Assembly: GCA_947478965.1 (NCBI GenBank) | Contig: CANJXW010000022.1 | Location: 1 to 7,485, forward strand | Source: Candidatus Nanopelagicaceae bacterium | GTDB lineage: Bacteria > Actinomycetota > Actinomycetes > Nanopelagicales > Nanopelagicaceae | Direction: 5' to 3' | Length of the DNA stretch: 7,485 nucleotides | Notes under the pieces: generated by a model | Told to the model about the DNA's origin: nothing | The model's database searches: none | What the model saw: only the letters and a program-made list of their open reading frames with translations | Translations under genes and position numbers: made by a program | Shown here: positions 5,918 through 7,485 of the stretch, in pieces | Numbering within the stretch: position 1 is the first letter of the stretch | How the letters are laid out: each line of letters begins with the position of its first letter

Positions 5918-6945
5918 GCGAGCCACTAGTTTTAGGAATTGAAACATCGTGCGATGAAACTGCGATCGGCATTGTTCGCGGGCGTACCTTGCTTGCCAAT
6001 GTCATCGCATCAAGCGTTGAAGAACATGCACGCTTTGGCGGCGTTGTTCCAGAGATCGCAAGTCGCGCGCACCTTGAGGCGATTCTCCCCAGCATTGAAA
6101 GCGCAGTCAAAGAAGCGAAGATTTCCTTAAACGATATTGATGCAGTTGCAGTCACGGCGGGACCAGGTTTGATCGGTGCTTTACTTGTTGGCGTTGCATC
6201 AGCAAACGGACTTGCACTTGGACTTGGCAAGCCGCTCTATGGCGTCAACCATCTTGCAGCTCATGTGAGCGTTGATTTTTTGACGCATCTTCAGCCAATT
6301 GAGCCAACGATTGCGCTCCTTGTTAGTGGCGGACATTCATCACTGTTGCAAGTTGATGACATCACATCTTCGATTACAAAACTTGGCGCAACGATGGATG
6401 ATGCAGCAGGTGAGGCCTTCGATAAAATTTCGCGCATCATGGGGCTTGGTTTTCCTGGCGGTCCTGCAATAGATCGCATTGCACAAAGTGGAGATGCAAA
6501 AGCAATCGATTTTCCTCGTGGACTTACACAAGCTGCTGATTGGCAAACGCGCCCCTACGACTTTTCATTCTCAGGACTCAAGAGCGCTGTTGCTCGCTAC
6601 TTGGAAGTTACTCCAGATTATGCAAAGGCAGATGTCGCAGCATCTTTTCAAGAATCCATCGTTGATGTTCTGATGCTCAAAGCGATCGCAGCATGTACCG
6701 CCACAGGAATTAACTCACTTGTGATCGCAGGTGGCGTTGCTGCCAATTCACGCCTTCGAGCAGTGGCCCAAGAGCGATGCGCGAAAGCTGGAATTTCTCT
6801 GCGCATCCCAAGCCCTGGCCTCTGTACCGATAACGGGGCGATGGTCGCAGCCCTTGGTTCGCTCATGGTCACCGCTGGCCGCGCCCCCACAGAAGGCGCC
6901 TTTGACGCCAGTTCGAGCCTTCAGGTCGAGCAGGTAAGCCTGTAG
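5914..6945 (+). CDS. tsaD: TsaD, tRNA N6-threonylcarbamoyltransferase (Kae1/Gcp)
   Basis: TsaD transfers the threonylcarbamoyl group from threonylcarbamoyl-AMP (made by TsaC, not in the window) to A37 of ANN-decoding tRNAs, working with TsaB and TsaE. The 343-residue product is full length. It begins [11 protein letters not shown] (7-17) and has the metal-binding HxxxH in VNHLAAHV (His113, His117). SGGHSS follows at 138-143, the PGGP turn at 181-184, and SFSGLKSAV at 218-226. [10 protein letters not shown] (273-282) and CTDNGAM (304-310) complete the set, the latter giving the third metal ligand Asp306. All key residues are present. Start ATG 5914 overlaps the rimI stop (ATGA) and has AAGGAG (5900-5905) 8 bases upstream. 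It was once annotated as an O-sialoglycoprotease (Gcp), a role no longer accepted. groES follows after 177 bases. Confidence 0.97.
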   Translation: MSEPLVLGIETSCDETAIGIVRGRTLLANVIASSVEEHARFGGVVPEIASRAHLEAILPSIESAVKEAKISLNDIDAVAVTAGPGLIGALLVGVASANGLALGLGKPLYGVNHLAAHVSVDFLTHLQPIEPTIALLVSGGHSSLLQVDDITSSITKLGATMDDAAGEAFDKISRIMGLGFPGGPAIDRIAQSGDAKAIDFPRGLTQAADWQTRPYDFSFSGLKSAVARYLEVTPDYAKADVAASFQESIVDVLMLKAIAACTATGINSLVIAGGVAANSRLRAVAQERCAKAGISLRIPSPGLCTDNGAMVAALGSLMVTAGRAPTEGAFDASSSLQVEQVSL

Positions 6946-6984
6946 GAGCGCTCTGGTGCGCGTGTGGCGGACCCTTACTTGGAT

Positions 6985-7013
6985 TTGCTGGGCGCAATAA
7001 GCCTGCGTACTCT
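6985..7013 (+). promoter_or_regulatory. groES-groEL promoter (-35 TTGCTG, -10 TACTCT)
   Basis: TTGCTG (6985-6990) and TACTCT (7008-7013) are separated by 17 bases, the ideal spacing for a principal-sigma promoter. The predicted transcription start at about 7019-7021 falls on the first bases of the CIRCE operator, so a bound repressor would block initiation. The leader to the groES ATG would be about 100 bases. Confidence 0.6.
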
Positions 7014-7018
7014 TGGCG

Positions 7019-7045
7019 TTAGCACTCGAGGGTCGAGTCTGCTAA
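7019..7045 (+). promoter_or_regulatory. CIRCE operator (HrcA site), degenerate right arm
   Basis: The left arm TTAGCACTC (7019-7027) is a perfect CIRCE half-site. After exactly 9 bases the right arm reads GTCTGCTAA (7037-7045) against the consensus GAGTGCTAA, so 7 of 9 bases match. Placement at the groES transcription start is the classical arrangement for HrcA heat-shock repression. A second, perfect inverted repeat is nested inside: ACTCGA (7024-7029), GGG, TCGAGT (7033-7038). Confidence 0.88.
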
Positions 7046-7107
7046 CTGCCGAATCCGCCCTCACGAGGAATCAACCAGATAGATCCACCAGTCAGGTCCA
7101 CCAAAAT

Positions 7108-7115
7108 AGAAGGAG
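7108..7115 (+). promoter_or_regulatory. Shine-Dalgarno site of groES
   Basis: AGAAGGAG lies 7 bases before ATG 7123. It fixes the groES start and rules out the long in-frame extension that begins at GTG 6964, which would run through the promoter and CIRCE. Confidence 0.9.
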
Positions 7116-7122
7116 TAACACC

Positions 7123-7416
7123 ATGGCCGTTGCCATCAAGCCACTCGAAGATCGCATCATTGTTAAAGCCAGTGAGGCCGAGACAACTACAGCATCAGGT
7201 CTTGTTATCCCAGATACAGCGAAAGAGAAGCCTCAGGAAGGCACAGTCATCGCAGTTGGTCCAGGTCGATTCGATGATGGAGTTCGCGTCCCTATGGATG
7301 TCAAAGTTGGAGACGTTGTTCTCTACAGCAAGTACGGCGGAACTGAAGTTAAGTACAACAACGAGGAGTACCTCGTGCTTTCAGCCCGTGACATTCTCGC
7401 TGTAATCGAGAAGTAG
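7123..7416 (+). CDS. groES: GroES, 10-kDa co-chaperonin
   Basis: GroES forms the heptameric lid that closes the GroEL folding chamber in the cytoplasm. The 97-residue product matches the family length. It opens with [11 protein letters not shown] (5-15). The flexible mobile loop follows, ending in the hydrophobic GroEL-contact tripeptide within SGLVIPDTA. It continues with [25 protein letters not shown] and the terminal [15 protein letters not shown]. Start ATG 7123 is supported by AGAAGGAG 7 bases upstream and by the usual GroES N-terminus. It is preceded by a sigma-type promoter and CIRCE, implying HrcA-controlled heat-shock expression. groEL starts only 2 bases after its stop. Position after tsaD matches the actinobacterial order. 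Confidence 0.97.
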   Translation: MAVAIKPLEDRIIVKASEAETTTASGLVIPDTAKEKPQEGTVIAVGPGRFDDGVRVPMDVKVGDVVLYSKYGGTEVKYNNEEYLVLSARDILAVIEK

Positions 7417-7418
7417 TA

Positions 7419-7485
7419 ATGGGAAAAATTCTTGAATTCGACGAGCAAGCTCGTCGCGCAATGGAGCGTGGAGTAAATATCCTCG
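7419..7485 (+). CDS. groEL: GroEL chaperonin, N-terminal 22 codons (3' end outside window)
   Basis: The sequence MGKILEFDEQARRAMERGVN is the characteristic N-terminus of the 60-kDa chaperonin GroEL, whose consensus is MAKxIxFDExARRALxxGVN. The window ends in the 23rd codon. The start lies 2 bases after the groES stop, and GAGAAG (7408-7413) is 5 bases upstream, so groES and groEL are one operon with coupled translation. The stretch is short but very distinctive. Confidence 0.95.
   Translation, partial: MGKILEFDEQARRAMERGVNIL

Noticed and set aside
6931..6953. Inverted repeats CAGG/CCTG and palindrome GAGCGCTC at the tsaD end as a terminator
   Set aside because: The stems are short and no T-run follows; a tsaD-to-groES read-through cannot be excluded.
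6964..7122. N-terminal extension of groES from GTG 6964
   Set aside because: It runs through the promoter and CIRCE and lacks similarity to GroES; the SD at 7108-7115 marks ATG 7123.
1..7485. CRISPR array, insertion sequence, phage or toxin-antitoxin genes
   Set aside because: No spaced direct repeats, transposase or integrase motifs, or small paired toxin genes were seen on either strand.

Overview
The window looks like chromosome from a streamlined, moderate-GC actinobacterium. The strongest clue is the gene order tsaE-tsaB-rimI-tsaD-groES-groEL, which is the order I know from Mycobacterium tuberculosis (Rv3422c to Rv3417c). Base composition is far less GC-rich than most Actinobacteria, genes abut or overlap, and one gene appears to be leaderless. 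A freshwater acI-type lineage (Nanopelagicales, 'Ca. Planktophila/Nanopelagicus') is my best guess; it is inferred from style and order, not from a search. Every gene lies on the + strand.

Region 1 (1-4468) is a transport and hydrolysis module. It contains the 3' end of a LivH-type permease, a LivM-type permease overlapping it by 8 bases, a 155-base spacer with two possible RNA hairpins, a type I periplasmic substrate-binding protein (SBP) of the LivK/Peripla_BP_6 kind, and a secreted alpha/beta-hydrolase-like protein whose ATG overlaps the stop of the binding protein. A strong intrinsic terminator closes the unit. ATPase genes (livG/livF) are not in view and would be expected upstream or elsewhere. 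The arrangement suggests that an exported hydrolase releases a product that the neighbouring binding protein captures for the LivHM channel. The substrate is unknown, and 'branched-chain amino acid' is only the family label.

Region 2 (4481-6945) is the t6A/N-acetylation operon: tsaE, tsaB, rimI and tsaD, each junction a 4-base ATGA overlap. TsaE, TsaB and TsaD work together to place the threonylcarbamoyl group on A37 of ANN-decoding tRNAs, and RimI is a GNAT N-acetyltransferase. TsaB is unusually short. The first ATG of tsaE sits about 8 bases after a TACTCT -10-like box with no Shine-Dalgarno (SD) sequence, which suggests a leaderless mRNA.

Region 3 (6946-7485) is the chaperonin operon: a promoter with -35 and -10 boxes at 17-base spacing, a degenerate CIRCE operator for HrcA, groES with a strong SD, and the first 22 codons of groEL only 2 bases after the groES stop.

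I saw no tRNA, rRNA, CRISPR array, insertion sequence or phage gene. The most interesting candidate for something undescribed is the translationally coupled binding-protein/hydrolase pair. The rest is largely conserved housekeeping with some regulatory details.
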